Of a DNA stretch of 64,000 nt, positions 50,927 to 60,669 are shown one piece after another (the stretch's first letter is position 1; each line of letters opens with the position of its first letter). The stretch spans positions 1 to 64,000 of the forward strand of contig JBGSWL010000169.1 of NCBI GenBank assembly GCA_041752455.1, read 5' to 3'. The translations under genes and the position numbers were made by a program. The DNA comes from JBGSWL01 sp041752455 (GTDB lineage: Bacteria > Pseudomonadota > Alphaproteobacteria > Rhizobiales > Rhizobiaceae). The notes under the pieces are model-generated. The model was given only the letters and a program-made list of their open reading frames with translations. It did no database searches and was not told where the DNA came from.

Positions 50927-51548
50927 CGGCAAAGGCGCCGAACACCCCGGCAAGCAGCCAGTCGAGTGTTCGCGTCAGCCGAGGCCGCTGCATCAGCGCC
51001 TGACTGAAGGCATTCGCCGCAAGAACCATAGGGAGGGTGATCGGCAACGCGACAACGATGAAGAACAGCCCGAGAAAGACGAGTTTGCCAGGCGCCTGCG
51101 GATCATCGGCGCGCACGAATTGCGGCAGGAAGGTCATGAAGAACAGGGCGACCTTCGGGTTGAGGATGTTGATCCCGATCCCCGAAAGGTAGTGGCCCCA
51201 GAGCGGGCCGACCGGCTTGCGTTCGCCTTTGATCGTCAGCGACGAACCGTGACGGATCGCCTGCCAGGCGAGAAAGACAAGGTAGCCGGCGCCGACGATC
51301 TTCAGCGCGAGGAACGCCGTCGGCGCCGCGACCAGAAGGGCCGAGAGGCCGAGCGCCACCAGCATCGTATGGATGAGCGTTCCCGTCACGGTTCCTGCAA
51401 GGCAGGCAAGGCCAGCAGCGCGCGACCGTGTCACCGCGCGCCCGACATAGAGCGCCTTGTCCGGGCCCGGCGTGATAGCAAGAACCACGCATGCCACCGC
51501 AAACTGCAACAGGATCGGCGCCGACGGCACAAATTCGGATAGTGGCAA
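50895..51548 (-). CDS. LysE/RhtB family amino-acid exporter
   Basis: A 217-residue exporter with six helices. LysE-family marks are ITPGPDKALYVGRAVTRSRAAGL near the start (shown here in part), LKIVGAGYLVFLAWQAIR, and ILNPKVALFFMTFLPQF. Members export lysine, threonine, homoserine lactones or similar. The start is probably TTG at 51548 (then PLSEFVPSAP), with GAGAGAGG five bases upstream; no ATG fits. It overlaps the neighbour gene tail to tail. Confidence 0.88.
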   Translation of the reverse strand: MPLSEFVPSAPILLQFAVACVVLAITPGPDKALYVGRAVTRSRAAGLACLAGTVTGTLIHTMLVALGLSALLVAAPTAFLALKIVGAGYLVFLAWQAIRHGSSLTIKGERKPVGPLWGHYLSGIGINILNPKVALFFMTFLPQFVRADDPQAPGKLVFLGLFFIVVALPITLPMVLAANAFSQALMQRPRLTRTLDWLLAGVFGAFAVKILMAEGKG

Positions 51549-51616
51549 TTCAACCTCTCTCTTCTTGCAACAAACCCATTCTTGCGACGGACCCTTGGCC
51601 GTGGCACACCGCACCG

Positions 51617-52390
51617 ATGATTTCTGCCGAAAAGTCCACGTCCCCCGCGACAAGCCATAACCCGTTTGGTGCCTGGAGCAATCCGTATCTTGCGGCGGCG
51701 CTGATCGGCCTCTGTTTCGTGCTTACGGCGCTTTTCAATGCCAATCCGGACTTGGATATCGCCGCCGCGCAATGGTTCTTTGACGGTGAACTCTGTGCCT
51801 CATCGGCTCTGGCGAACCGGTGCCTAGGATTTGCCGTGGCAGGACACCCTCTAGCCTCGGCTGTCCGCGAGGTTCTTAATGCCGCGCCAAAATGGCTCGG
51901 CGTCGCGATCGCCGTGTTTGCTGTCATTGATTGGCTCGGTGGACGGCGCTGGAGCGACACCGGCTTTCGCAAGAAGGCCGTGGTCGTGGGCGCACTGATC
52001 CTTGGCCCGGCGCTTTTGGTCAATGGTATCCTGAAGGTCCAATGGGGACGGCCCCGGCCGTGGATGACCGATCTTTTCGGCGGCACGATGCCCTTCGTTC
52101 CAGCCGGTGAAATGGCCGGCCTGTGTGCATCGAATTGTTCGTTCGTGTCCGGCGAGGCAGCCGCCGGTGGCTGGTTTCTCGCTTTGTCGATCCTGTTTCC
52201 GAAGCGCTACCAACCGCTCGCCTTTGCCTGCCTTGCCGCAATCGGCATTGGAATGGCGCTGCTGCGGGTCGCCTTCGGCGCGCACTATCTGTCGGACGTC
52301 GTGCTCGGCTGGCTGAGTGCGGTTGCCGTCTTTGCGGTGCTCGCAGTTGTGGCGCAGCGGTGGACCGACCGGGGTTTGCCTGCCCGATGA
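51617..52390 (+). CDS. PAP2-family lipid phosphatase, LpxE-like
   Basis: A 257-residue membrane phosphatase with about six helices. Motif 1 KVQWGRPRP and motif 3 RVAFGAHYLSDVVLG match PAP2 enzymes. Motif 2 reads SFVSGEAAAG, with Glu where most have the PSGH His; this form is seen, as I recall, in some rhizobial LpxE-like proteins. It probably removes phosphate from lipid A or another envelope lipid. The start at 51617 (MISAEKS) is chosen because longer forms overlap the LysE gene. It is divergent from LysE. Confidence 0.82.
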   Translation: MISAEKSTSPATSHNPFGAWSNPYLAAALIGLCFVLTALFNANPDLDIAAAQWFFDGELCASSALANRCLGFAVAGHPLASAVREVLNAAPKWLGVAIAVFAVIDWLGGRRWSDTGFRKKAVVVGALILGPALLVNGILKVQWGRPRPWMTDLFGGTMPFVPAGEMAGLCASNCSFVSGEAAAGGWFLALSILFPKRYQPLAFACLAAIGIGMALLRVAFGAHYLSDVVLGWLSAVAVFAVLAVVAQRWTDRGLPAR

Positions 52391-52460
52391 CTTGCGCCAC
52401 AAACGAAACCCGATAGGGTGCGCGCCGACCAACCCCCTCCTCCAAAACCGGTATCCCGCG

Positions 52461-53690
52461 ATGAAAAAAGACGCCAAGAACATCAAGAAGGTGGTGCTTG
52501 CCTATTCCGGCGGCCTCGACACCTCGATCATCCTGAAGTGGCTGCAGACAGAGCTCGGCGCCGAGGTCGTGACCTTCACCGCCGACCTCGGTCAGGGCGA
52601 TGAACTGGAGCCGGCCCGCCGCAAGGCCGAGATGCTCGGCATCAAGGACATCTTCATCGAGGACGTGCGCGAGGAATTCATCGCCGACTTCGTCTTCCCG
52701 ATGTTTCGCGCCAATGCGGTTTATGAGGGCACCTATCTGCTGGGCACCTCGATCGCCCGCCCGCTGATCTCCAAGCATCTGGTCGAAATCGCCGAACAGA
52801 CAGGCGCCGACGCCATCGCCCATGGGGCGACCGGCAAGGGCAACGACCAGGTGCGGTTTGAACTGTCGGCCTATGCGCTCAACCCGGACATCAAGGTGAT
52901 CGCGCCGTGGCGCGACTGGACGTTCAAGTCGCGCACCGACCTGTTGAAGTTTGCAGAGGAACACCAGATCCCGGTCCCGAAGGACAAGCAGGGCGAAGCG
53001 CCGTTCTCGGTCGATGCCAACCTTCTGCATTCGTCATCCGAGGGCAAGGTGCTGGAAGATCCGTGGCAGGAGCCGCCGGAATTCGTCCACATGCGCACCA
53101 TCTCGCCGATGGACGCGCCTGACTTTGCAACCGAGGTGACGATCTCGTTCAAGAAGGGCGATCCGGTTGCGCTGAACGGCAAGCCGATGAGCCCGGCAAC
53201 GCTGTTTGCAGCGCTGAACGACCTTGGCCGCGACAATGGCATCGGCCGTCTCGATCTCGTCGAAAACCGCTTCGTCGGCATGAAGAGCCGCGGTGTCTAT
53301 GAGACACCGGGCGGCACGATCCTTCTGGCGGCGCATCGGGCGATCGAGTCGATCACGCTCGATCGCGGTGCGGCGCATCTGAAGGATGACATCATGCCGC
53401 GCTATGCGGAACTGATCTACAACGGCTTCTGGTTCTCGCCGGAGCGCGAAATGCTGCAGGCCCTGATCGACAAGAGCCAGGAAGAGGTCGAAGGCGACGT
53501 CCGCCTGAAGCTCTACAAGGGCAATGTCATCGTCACCGGACGCCAGTCGGACAAATCGCTCTACGACGATGCGCTCGTCACGTTCGAAGATGATCACGGT
53601 GCCTATGACCAAAAGGATGCGGCGGGCTTCATCCGCCTGAACGCCTTGCGCCTGCGGACCTTGGCTGCACGCAAGCGCCGCAGCCGCTGA
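52461..53690 (+). CDS. argG: Argininosuccinate synthase
   Basis: Joins citrulline and aspartate with ATP in arginine synthesis. It has 409 residues. The ATP-pyrophosphatase motif is VLAYSGGLDTSIILKWL, followed by HGATGKGNDQVRFE, YETPGGTILLAAHRA and a normal terminus. The ATG at 52461 gives the usual N-terminus MKKDAKNIKKVVLAY. A strong GC hairpin without a T-run lies after it at 53715-53738. Confidence 0.97.
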   Translation: MKKDAKNIKKVVLAYSGGLDTSIILKWLQTELGAEVVTFTADLGQGDELEPARRKAEMLGIKDIFIEDVREEFIADFVFPMFRANAVYEGTYLLGTSIARPLISKHLVEIAEQTGADAIAHGATGKGNDQVRFELSAYALNPDIKVIAPWRDWTFKSRTDLLKFAEEHQIPVPKDKQGEAPFSVDANLLHSSSEGKVLEDPWQEPPEFVHMRTISPMDAPDFATEVTISFKKGDPVALNGKPMSPATLFAALNDLGRDNGIGRLDLVENRFVGMKSRGVYETPGGTILLAAHRAIESITLDRGAAHLKDDIMPRYAELIYNGFWFSPEREMLQALIDKSQEEVEGDVRLKLYKGNVIVTGRQSDKSLYDDALVTFEDDHGAYDQKDAAGFIRLNALRLRTLAARKRRSR

Positions 53691-53714
53691 CTGGTCTGTC
53701 CACCGGGCAATAGC

Positions 53715-53738
53715 GCCGGCCGGCCCTTGGCGGCCGGC
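53715..53738. repeat. GC-rich hairpin after argG
   Basis: Perfect inverted repeat GCCGGCCG (53715-53722) / CGGCCGGC (53731-53738) with an 8-base loop in the 90-base gap between argG and the M3 peptidase gene. No T-run follows. It may weaken read-through or protect the argG 3' end. Confidence 0.45.
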
Positions 53739-53780
53739 CAAGGCGCGACTAAGTCTGACCATCAACAGGAGCAATTCCCG

Positions 53781-55829
53781 ATGTCCGACCACGCTGCGAT
53801 GATCAATCCGGAGTTCGAAACTTGGAGCGGCCCGCTTGGCCTGCCCCGTTATGACCGGATCGAGGATGGTGACTTCATCGCTGCGATCCGCGAGGGCTTC
53901 CGCCGCAACCTCGCCGACGTCGAAGCCATCGCCGACAATCCGGCACCTGCCGATTTCGACAACACGATTGCCGCGCTGGAAGTGACCGGCAATCTTTTGG
54001 CGCGCGCGGCCGCGCTGTTCTTCACCAAGACCGGCAACCACACCAACCCGGTGCTGCAGGCCGCAGAGCGGGACATCGCGCCGGAATTTGCCCGCCATTC
54101 CGGCGCTATCGCCAGCAATCGCAAGCTCTTTGCGCGCATCGAAGCCGTTTGGACCGCGCGTGACGACAGCGGCCTGACGGAAGAGCAAGTTCAGATCCTG
54201 ACACGGGTCCGGCGCGGTTTCGTCAATGGCGGTGCGGCGCTGCCGGAAGCCGAACAGGCGCGGTTGATCGCCATCAACGAGCGGCTGGCCGCACTCGGCA
54301 CCAGCTTTGCCCAGAACGTGCTGCACGATGAAGCCGACTGGTTCATGCTTGTCGACAACGAGGCAGCCCTGACAGGGCTCCCGTCATCGCTGCGCGCGGC
54401 AATGGCGTCCGCCGCCGCCGAACGGGGCCATGAAGGTGCCCATGCTGTGACACTGGCGCGTTCGATCGTCGATCCGTTCCTGACGTTCTGCCCGGACCGG
54501 TCACTGAGAGAGACAGCCTTTCGCGCCTGGTCGGCGCGCGGCGAACACGATGGTGACCATGACAACCGCCCGGTGATTGCCGAAACGGTCGCACTTCGTG
54601 CCGAGAAAGCGAGGCTTCTGGGATTTGATCATTTTGCCGGCTACAAACTGGAAGGCACCATGGCCAAGACGCCGGAGGCGGTGATCGGCCTGCTCGACAC
54701 GGTTTGGGCACCAGCCGCAGCCCGCGCCCGGGTCGAAGCCGACGACATTGCAGCCCTGATGGGCAGCGAAGGCATCAACGGTGCGCCGGAGGCTTGGGAC
54801 TGGCGTTACTACGCCGAAAAGATCCGTACAGAACGATTCGCCTTGTCGGACGACGAGGTCAAACCGTTCATGGCGCTCGACAACATGATCGACGCGGCAT
54901 TCGACGTCGCCAATCGACTATTCGGTATCTCGTTCCGGGAAGTCGCCAATGAAGGTTGGCTGCATCCCGATGCCCGGATTTTCGAGGTGCTCAACGGCGA
55001 CGGGAGCCATCGGGCGATCTTCATCGGCGACTATTTTGCGCGTTCGTCCAAGCGTTCGGGTGCCTGGATGAGCGGCATCCGCTCGCAGTCACGTCTGAAA
55101 GGCGAAACGCCGATCATCACCAACACGATGAACTTCGCAAAGCCGCCCGCAGGGCAAACCGCGTTCCTGTCGTTTGACGATGCGCGCACGCTGTTTCACG
55201 AATTCGGCCATGCGCTGCACGGCATGATGTCGGACGTGACCTATCCCGGCCTTTCCGGAACTTCGGTCAGCCGCGATTTTGTCGAACTGCCATCGCAACT
55301 CTATGAACATTGGTTGACGGTTCCCGAAGTTCTCAACCGGTTTGCGCTGCACAGCCAGACCGGCGAGCCGATGCCCAAGGCGCTGATCGACAAGATCCTT
55401 GCCGCGCGCACGTTCAATGCCGGTTTCCAGACGGTGGAATATACGGCCTGCGCCCTTGTGGACATGGCCTATCACGTCGCCGGTCAAGCACCGGCCGATG
55501 CGATGGCCTTCGAGCGAGCGGAGCTTGCGCGTATCGGCATGCCCGATGCCATCACCATGCGGCACCGCTCGCCGCACTTTCAGCACATCTTCGCCGGGGA
55601 TGGATACGCCTCCGGATACTATGCCTACATGTGGTCGGAGGTACTTGATGCCGATGCGTTTCAGGCCTTCGAGGAGGCCGGCGATCCGTTCGATCCGGCG
55701 GTCGCCGAGCGCCTGAAGAGGTTCATCTATGCCTCCGGCGGAACCATGGATCCGGAAGCCGCCTACATCGCGTTTCGCGGTGCCTTGCCATCGCCGGAAG
55801 CGATGCTCAAGGGGCGCGGATTGGCCTGA
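53781..55829 (+). CDS. M3 family oligopeptidase (Dcp/oligopeptidase A-like)
   Basis: A 682-residue zinc metallopeptidase. The HExxH motif is in LFHEFGHALHGMMSDV near residue 473, and the third ligand Glu follows in SRDFVELPSQLYEH. The long helical N-terminal half (DFDNTIAALEVTGNLL and similar) closes over the active site and limits substrates to short peptides. It cleaves oligopeptides in the cytoplasm. CAGGAG precedes the ATG at 53781. It is followed seven bases later by the aldo/keto reductase gene. Confidence 0.93.
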   Translation: MSDHAAMINPEFETWSGPLGLPRYDRIEDGDFIAAIREGFRRNLADVEAIADNPAPADFDNTIAALEVTGNLLARAAALFFTKTGNHTNPVLQAAERDIAPEFARHSGAIASNRKLFARIEAVWTARDDSGLTEEQVQILTRVRRGFVNGGAALPEAEQARLIAINERLAALGTSFAQNVLHDEADWFMLVDNEAALTGLPSSLRAAMASAAAERGHEGAHAVTLARSIVDPFLTFCPDRSLRETAFRAWSARGEHDGDHDNRPVIAETVALRAEKARLLGFDHFAGYKLEGTMAKTPEAVIGLLDTVWAPAAARARVEADDIAALMGSEGINGAPEAWDWRYYAEKIRTERFALSDDEVKPFMALDNMIDAAFDVANRLFGISFREVANEGWLHPDARIFEVLNGDGSHRAIFIGDYFARSSKRSGAWMSGIRSQSRLKGETPIITNTMNFAKPPAGQTAFLSFDDARTLFHEFGHALHGMMSDVTYPGLSGTSVSRDFVELPSQLYEHWLTVPEVLNRFALHSQTGEPMPKALIDKILAARTFNAGFQTVEYTACALVDMAYHVAGQAPADAMAFERAELARIGMPDAITMRHRSPHFQHIFAGDGYASGYYAYMWSEVLDADAFQAFEEAGDPFDPAVAERLKRFIYASGGTMDPEAAYIAFRGALPSPEAMLKGRGLA

Positions 55830-55836
55830 GGACCGG

Positions 55837-56832
55837 ATGATGCGACAGGTGGAAATCGGCCGGACCGGCATCAAGGTCGGTGCCGTCGGGCTCGGATGCA
55901 TGAGCTTTGGTGGCATCTATGGCGCAACCGACCGGGCACAAAGCCATGCTGCGCTGAAGAAGGCGCTCGATCTTGGCGTGACGCATCTCGACACGGCGCT
56001 GATCTATGGCGACGGCCTGTCAGAAGACATCATCGGCGATTTCTGCGCGCAAAATCCCGCGGCGCGGGACCAGTTCATCATCGCCACCAAGGGCGGGATC
56101 GTCACCAAGCCGGAGCGCCGGTTCGACAATTCCGAGGTCTACCTCCGCGATGCGCTCGAAGGCTCGCTCAAGCGGCTGAAGACAGACCATGTGCCGCTTT
56201 ACTATATCCACCGGCGCGATGCCTCGATCCCGGTGGAAGACGTGATGGCAACGCTGGTCCGCTTCATCGAGGAGGGCAAGATCGGCGCCATCGGGCTTTC
56301 CGAGGTAGCACCCGCAACCCTCGAGCGCGCATCGCGCATCCATCCGGTCGCGGCCGTGCAGAGCGAATATTCGCTGTGGAGCCGGCTGCCGGAACTCGGC
56401 ATGTTGCAGCGCTGCGCCGCGCTCGGCACGACCTTCGTGTCGTTTTCGCCGGTCGGCCGCGGCATGCTGACCGATATCGACCTTGATCCGGCGCAGCTTC
56501 CGTCCGGCGATTTCAGGCGGGTCAATCCGCGCTTCATGGAACCGGACTTCTCGGCCAATCGCGAGCGGGTCATGGCATTTCGCGCGCTGGCGCGTGATCG
56601 CGGCGTTACCACCTCGGCGCTGGCGATTGCCTGGACCTTTGCCATGGCGCCATCGTCCATCGCCATTCCCGGTACACGGGCCGCCGCCCACCTTGCCGAA
56701 GATGCAACTGCCGCCGACATCGTTCTGACGCCAGAGGATCTCGCCGAAATCGAAGCCGTGCTGCCCGTCGGCTGGGCGTATGGGCCCCGTTATTCGTATG
56801 CGCAGGCCTTCGGCGTCGAGGACTATTGCTAG
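55837..56832 (+). CDS. Aldo/keto reductase
   Basis: A 331-residue NADPH-dependent reductase with the (beta/alpha)8 fold. The N-terminal GLGCMSFGGIYGATD and the catalytic set are visible: Asp and Tyr in HLDTALIYGDGLSE, Lys in IIATKGGIV, and His in PLYYIHRRD. The C-terminal cofactor loop is in SSIAIPGTRAAAHLAED. It resembles the YakC/general aldo-keto group; the substrate is unknown. It follows the M3 peptidase by seven bases. ATG 55840 is an equal alternative start. Confidence 0.9.
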   Translation: MMRQVEIGRTGIKVGAVGLGCMSFGGIYGATDRAQSHAALKKALDLGVTHLDTALIYGDGLSEDIIGDFCAQNPAARDQFIIATKGGIVTKPERRFDNSEVYLRDALEGSLKRLKTDHVPLYYIHRRDASIPVEDVMATLVRFIEEGKIGAIGLSEVAPATLERASRIHPVAAVQSEYSLWSRLPELGMLQRCAALGTTFVSFSPVGRGMLTDIDLDPAQLPSGDFRRVNPRFMEPDFSANRERVMAFRALARDRGVTTSALAIAWTFAMAPSSIAIPGTRAAAHLAEDATAADIVLTPEDLAEIEAVLPVGWAYGPRYSYAQAFGVEDYC

Positions 56833-56939
56833 CAGCGTCTGCGAAGGGTTCCGCATTGCACATTTCTCGTGTAAGTGCGCCGCAACACGAACCTGCTGCC
56901 GGCTTCTTCCGGGCCGCCCGAACCCATCGAGATCATGAC

Positions 56940-58754
56940 ATGACCCTTCGCAATATCGCGATCATCGCGCACGTTGACCACGGCAAGACGACCCTCGTTG
57001 ACGAGCTGCTCAAGCAGTCCGGCGTCTACCGCGAAAACGAGCGCGTCCAGGAACGGGCCATGGATAGCGGCGATCTCGAAAAGGAACGCGGCATCACCAT
57101 TCTTGCCAAGGCGACCTCGGTCGACTGGCATGGCACACGCATCAACATTGTCGATACGCCCGGCCACGCCGATTTCGGCGGCGAAGTGGAGCGCATCCTG
57201 TCGATGGTGGATGGCGCGATCGTTCTGGTCGATGCCGCCGAAGGCCCGATGCCGCAGACCAAGTTCGTCGTCGGCAAGGCGCTGAAGGTCGGCCTCAAGC
57301 CGATCGTCGCGATCAACAAGATCGACCGTCAGGACGCCCGCCACGAGGAAGTCATCAACGAAGTCTTCGACCTTTTCGCCGCGCTCGATGCGACCGACGA
57401 TCAGCTGGACTTCCCGATCCTTTACGGTTCGGGCCGCAATGGCTGGATGGCCGCAACGCCGGAGCGTCCGGACGATGCCTCGCTCGCCCCGCTGTTTGAC
57501 TTGGTGCTGAAGCATGTGCCCGAGCCGACCGTTGCGCCCGGTGCGTTCCGCATGATCGGCACGATCCTTGAAGCCAACCCGTTTCTCGGCCGCATCATCA
57601 CCGGCCGCATCCATTCGGGCTTGATCAAGCCGAACCAGGCCGTCAAGGTTCTGGGTCAGGACGGCAAGCAGATCGAAACCGGCCGCATCACCAAGATCCT
57701 TGCCTTCCGCGGCCTCGAGCGTGTGACGGTCGACGAAGCCCATGCGGGCGATATCGTTGCCATAGCCGGCCTGTCGAAAGGCACCGTCGCCGACACATTC
57801 TGCGATCCGTCGGTGACCGAGCCGCTGCATGCCCAGCCGATCGATCCGCCGACCGTCACGATGAGCTTCATCGTCAACGATTCGCCGCTTGCCGGAACGG
57901 AAGGTGACAAGGTCACCAGCCGCGTCATCCGCGATCGCCTGCTGAAGGAAGCCGAAGGCAACGTCGCCCTCAAGATCGAGGAATCCGACGCCAAGGATTC
58001 GTTCTTCGTATCCGGTCGCGGCGAATTGCAGCTTGCGGTCCTGATCGAAACCATGCGCCGCGAAGGTTTTGAACTGGCCGTGTCGCGTCCGCGTGTCGTG
58101 ATGCACAAGGCCGAAGACGGCACCATGATGGAGCCGGTCGAAGAAGTCGTGATCGACGTCGATGACGAACATTCCGGCATCGTCGTGCAGAAGATGAGCG
58201 AACGCAAAGCCGACATGAAGGAACTGCGCCCGTCCGGTGGCAGCCGTGTCCGCCTGGTGTTCCATGCGCCGACCCGCGGTCTGATCGGCTACCAGTCGGA
58301 ACTCCTTACCGATACGCGCGGCACGGCCGTGATGAACCGCTTGTTCCACGAGTATCAGCCGTTCAAGGGCGAGATCGGCGGCCGGGTCAACGGCGTGCTG
58401 CTTTCAAACCAGTCGGGCGAAGCGGTTGCCTATGCCATGTTCAACCTTGAAGATCGCGGCCCGATGATAATCCAGCCAGGCGACAAGGTCTATCAGGGCA
58501 TGATCATCGGCATCCATACCCGCGACAATGACCTTGAGGTCAACGTGCTGAAGGGCAAGCAGCTCACCAACATCCGTTCGGCCGGCAAGGATGAAGCTGT
58601 CCGCCTGACGCCACCGATCCGCATGACGCTCGACCGCGCCCTGTCATGGATCCAGGACGACGAACTGATGGAAGTGACGCCGAAAAACATTCGCCTGCGC
58701 AAGCTTTATCTCGACGCCAACGACCGCAAGCGTTTCGGCAAGTCGCTGGCCTGA
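56940..58754 (+). CDS. typA: Ribosome-associated GTPase TypA/BipA
   Basis: Translational GTPase of the EF-G family that helps 50S assembly at low temperature or under stress. It has 604 residues. G1 AHVDHGKTTLVDEL, G2/G3 ITILAKATSV and VDTPGHADFGGEVER, G4 NKIDRQDAR. EF-G-like domains II, III and V follow, and the TypA-specific C-terminal domain ends DANDRKRFGKSLA. The ATG at 56940 is preceded by a TGAC stretch and a weak ribosome binding site. Confidence 0.96.
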   Translation: MTLRNIAIIAHVDHGKTTLVDELLKQSGVYRENERVQERAMDSGDLEKERGITILAKATSVDWHGTRINIVDTPGHADFGGEVERILSMVDGAIVLVDAAEGPMPQTKFVVGKALKVGLKPIVAINKIDRQDARHEEVINEVFDLFAALDATDDQLDFPILYGSGRNGWMAATPERPDDASLAPLFDLVLKHVPEPTVAPGAFRMIGTILEANPFLGRIITGRIHSGLIKPNQAVKVLGQDGKQIETGRITKILAFRGLERVTVDEAHAGDIVAIAGLSKGTVADTFCDPSVTEPLHAQPIDPPTVTMSFIVNDSPLAGTEGDKVTSRVIRDRLLKEAEGNVALKIEESDAKDSFFVSGRGELQLAVLIETMRREGFELAVSRPRVVMHKAEDGTMMEPVEEVVIDVDDEHSGIVVQKMSERKADMKELRPSGGSRVRLVFHAPTRGLIGYQSELLTDTRGTAVMNRLFHEYQPFKGEIGGRVNGVLLSNQSGEAVAYAMFNLEDRGPMIIQPGDKVYQGMIIGIHTRDNDLEVNVLKGKQLTNIRSAGKDEAVRLTPPIRMTLDRALSWIQDDELMEVTPKNIRLRKLYLDANDRKRFGKSLA

Positions 58755-58855
58755 GACTTCCCCTCGCGCCCTTGGATGTTGGGCTGTGGATTGCAGGCAC
58801 GCGGTTGATCCGTGTGCTTGCCCGGCGCGCTCCCTTGCATCATGCTGCAGCCATC

Positions 58856-59362
58856 ATGAGCGCCCTGACGATCGACATCCGGCCTGCGACACCCGACGAT
58901 GCGGACGGCATCTCGGCTGCCCATTCGCTTGCCTGGCAGCAGACCTATGGCGGACTGATCCCGCACAAGGCACTGGGCACGATGATCGCGCGGCGCGATG
59001 CCGGCTGGTGGACACGGGCGATCCGGCGCGGCACGTCGCTGATGGTCATCGATTTCGCCGGGACCATCGCCGGCTACGCGACCTTCGGCCTGAACCGCGC
59101 TCGGGCCTTGCCGCAGGATGGCGAAATCTACGAACTCTATCTGCGGCCGGAGTATCAGGGCATCGGCCTTGGCTCGCGTCTGTTCTCCGCCGCACGGCGC
59201 GAACTTGCCGCGCTCGGCTGCCGGGGCCTCGTTGTCTGGGCCTTGGAAGACAACCAGCCGGCGCTGGACTTTTATGCGGCAAAGGGTGGCCGCGATGTCG
59301 CCGAGGGTTCGGAAACCTTCGACGGCAAGCGCCTCGTGAAAGTGGCGTTCGTCTGGGACTGA
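58856..59362 (+). CDS. GNAT family N-acetyltransferase
   Basis: A 168-residue GNAT protein. It starts IDIRPATPDDADGISAAHSLAWQQTY, with the acetyl-CoA loop YLRPEYQGIGLGSRLFSAA (Q-G-I-G-L-G) and ALEDNQPALDFYAAKGG. It belongs to the RimI-like small-molecule group common in this order; the substrate is unknown. It follows typA by about 100 bases. Confidence 0.9.
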   Translation: MSALTIDIRPATPDDADGISAAHSLAWQQTYGGLIPHKALGTMIARRDAGWWTRAIRRGTSLMVIDFAGTIAGYATFGLNRARALPQDGEIYELYLRPEYQGIGLGSRLFSAARRELAALGCRGLVVWALEDNQPALDFYAAKGGRDVAEGSETFDGKRLVKVAFVWD

Positions 59363-59374
59363 CCGTGTCCGCTG

Positions 59375-59983
59375 TCAGGGACCGAACGAGCGCACGGGCG
59401 GCTCGGCAAACGGCCCCTGTTCCCCATGATAAACCGGCTCATCAACGCGGCAGCGGAAGCTCTCGAACTGCGTGTCGGCCAGATCGCGGGCAAGGTCGTT
59501 TGCGTTCGTGTTGGCGCGCGCATCGACATATCCGATGACGCAGGCTTCGCCTTCGCCCGGCTGCGCGACCCGTGACACGACGAGGATTTCGCCGCGCCGT
59601 GCCGGGTCGATCTCACCGGTCTGCGGATTTGAGTTTTCGATGATCCAGCGCAGGATCGTCGCCTTCGGCACGCCGTCGTGCAGCCGCCATTCGATCTTGG
59701 TGCCGGCAGAGTTGAACGGGCCGAAACTCTCCCAGGCCCCTTCCGCATACCAGGAGCCGACATAGCCGTAGAAGATCGATTGGCGGAGGTCCCCTTCCGA
59801 GAAAACGACGCCGTAGCCCATGTAGCCGGGGCAGGAGAACGAAGCACCAGCCTCATAGGCCGACAGTTGCGCACAAACGATGTCGGCGGGAAAATCGGTA
59901 TAGGCGCTGGTGATTTCTGCCGCGCGGGCCGGGCTCGCGCTCATCGCAACGGCGCAAAGAAGTGCCAGAACAACACGTTTCAT
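59375..59983 (-). CDS. Secreted protein of unknown function
   Basis: A 202-residue protein with a clear signal peptide (MKRVVLALLCAVAMSASPARA, cleavage at ~21). The mature part contains four Cys (VCAQLSAYEAG, FSCPGYMGYG, EACVIGYVDA, FRCRVDE) and an aromatic-rich YGYVGSWYAEGAWESFG patch, consistent with a compact disulfide-stabilised periplasmic fold. I recognise no domain. It is convergent with the GNAT gene and divergent from ppa. Confidence 0.65.
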   Translation of the reverse strand: MKRVVLALLCAVAMSASPARAAEITSAYTDFPADIVCAQLSAYEAGASFSCPGYMGYGVVFSEGDLRQSIFYGYVGSWYAEGAWESFGPFNSAGTKIEWRLHDGVPKATILRWIIENSNPQTGEIDPARRGEILVVSRVAQPGEGEACVIGYVDARANTNANDLARDLADTQFESFRCRVDEPVYHGEQGPFAEPPVRSFGP

Positions 59984-60125
59984 CTCTGTCTCCCTCTGCC
60001 GGACAGCGAAATCATGCCATCGCGGTTGTAACCGCGCAATGACATCCCGTCCGTGACCAAAGGTAGTGTTGCAGTGCAAAGCCTTGCCCGCTATCAGGCG
60101 TCAACCCTGCAGGAGAACTGATCCC

Positions 60126-60665
60126 ATGCGCATCGACGCAATCGCCATCGGCACGAACCCGCCCCAGGATGTGAATGTCATCATCGAAGTGCCGCTCGGC
60201 GGCCAGCCGATCAAGTACGAGATGGACAAGGAAGCCGGCACGCTGGTCGTTGACCGCTTTCTCTACACGCCGATGGCCTATCCGGGAAACTACGGTTTCG
60301 TGCCGCACACCTTGTCGGAAGATGGCGACCCGATTGACGTCCTGGTGTGCAACACCCGTCCGCTGATCCCCGGCTGCGTCATCAATGTGCGGCCGATCGG
60401 CGTGATGCTGATGGAAGACAATTCCGGCCAGGATGAGAAGATCATCGCAGTGCCGTCGCACAAGCTGACCAAGCGTTATGACAAGGTGCACAACTACACC
60501 GACATGCCGGAAATCACGCTGCAGCAGATCGAGCACTTTTTCGAGCACTACAAGGATCTGGAACCTGGCAAGTGGGTCAAGCTTGGCGGTTGGCATGGCC
60601 GTGAAACGGCCGAACGCCTGATCCTAGAAGCCATCGAACGCGCCAAGGCTGCAAAGAAGGCCTGA
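60126..60665 (+). CDS. ppa: Inorganic pyrophosphatase
   Basis: Soluble family I pyrophosphatase; splits pyrophosphate to drive biosynthesis. It has 179 residues. MAYPGNYGFVPHTLSEDGDPIDVLV holds the Mg-binding Asp residues (split: YPGNYGFVPHT, then EDGDPIDVLV), with KITEIIAVPSHK-like EKIIAVPSHKLT and HFFEHYKDLEPGKWV. CAGGAG precedes the ATG at 60126. It is convergent with the DUF167 gene, four bases apart. Confidence 0.97.
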   Translation: MRIDAIAIGTNPPQDVNVIIEVPLGGQPIKYEMDKEAGTLVVDRFLYTPMAYPGNYGFVPHTLSEDGDPIDVLVCNTRPLIPGCVINVRPIGVMLMEDNSGQDEKIIAVPSHKLTKRYDKVHNYTDMPEITLQQIEHFFEHYKDLEPGKWVKLGGWHGRETAERLILEAIERAKAAKKA

Positions 60666-60669
60666 CGCT

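Noticed and set aside
56829..58349. 506-codon open frame antisense to typA
   Set aside because: Shadow of typA codon bias; no ribosome site or domain.
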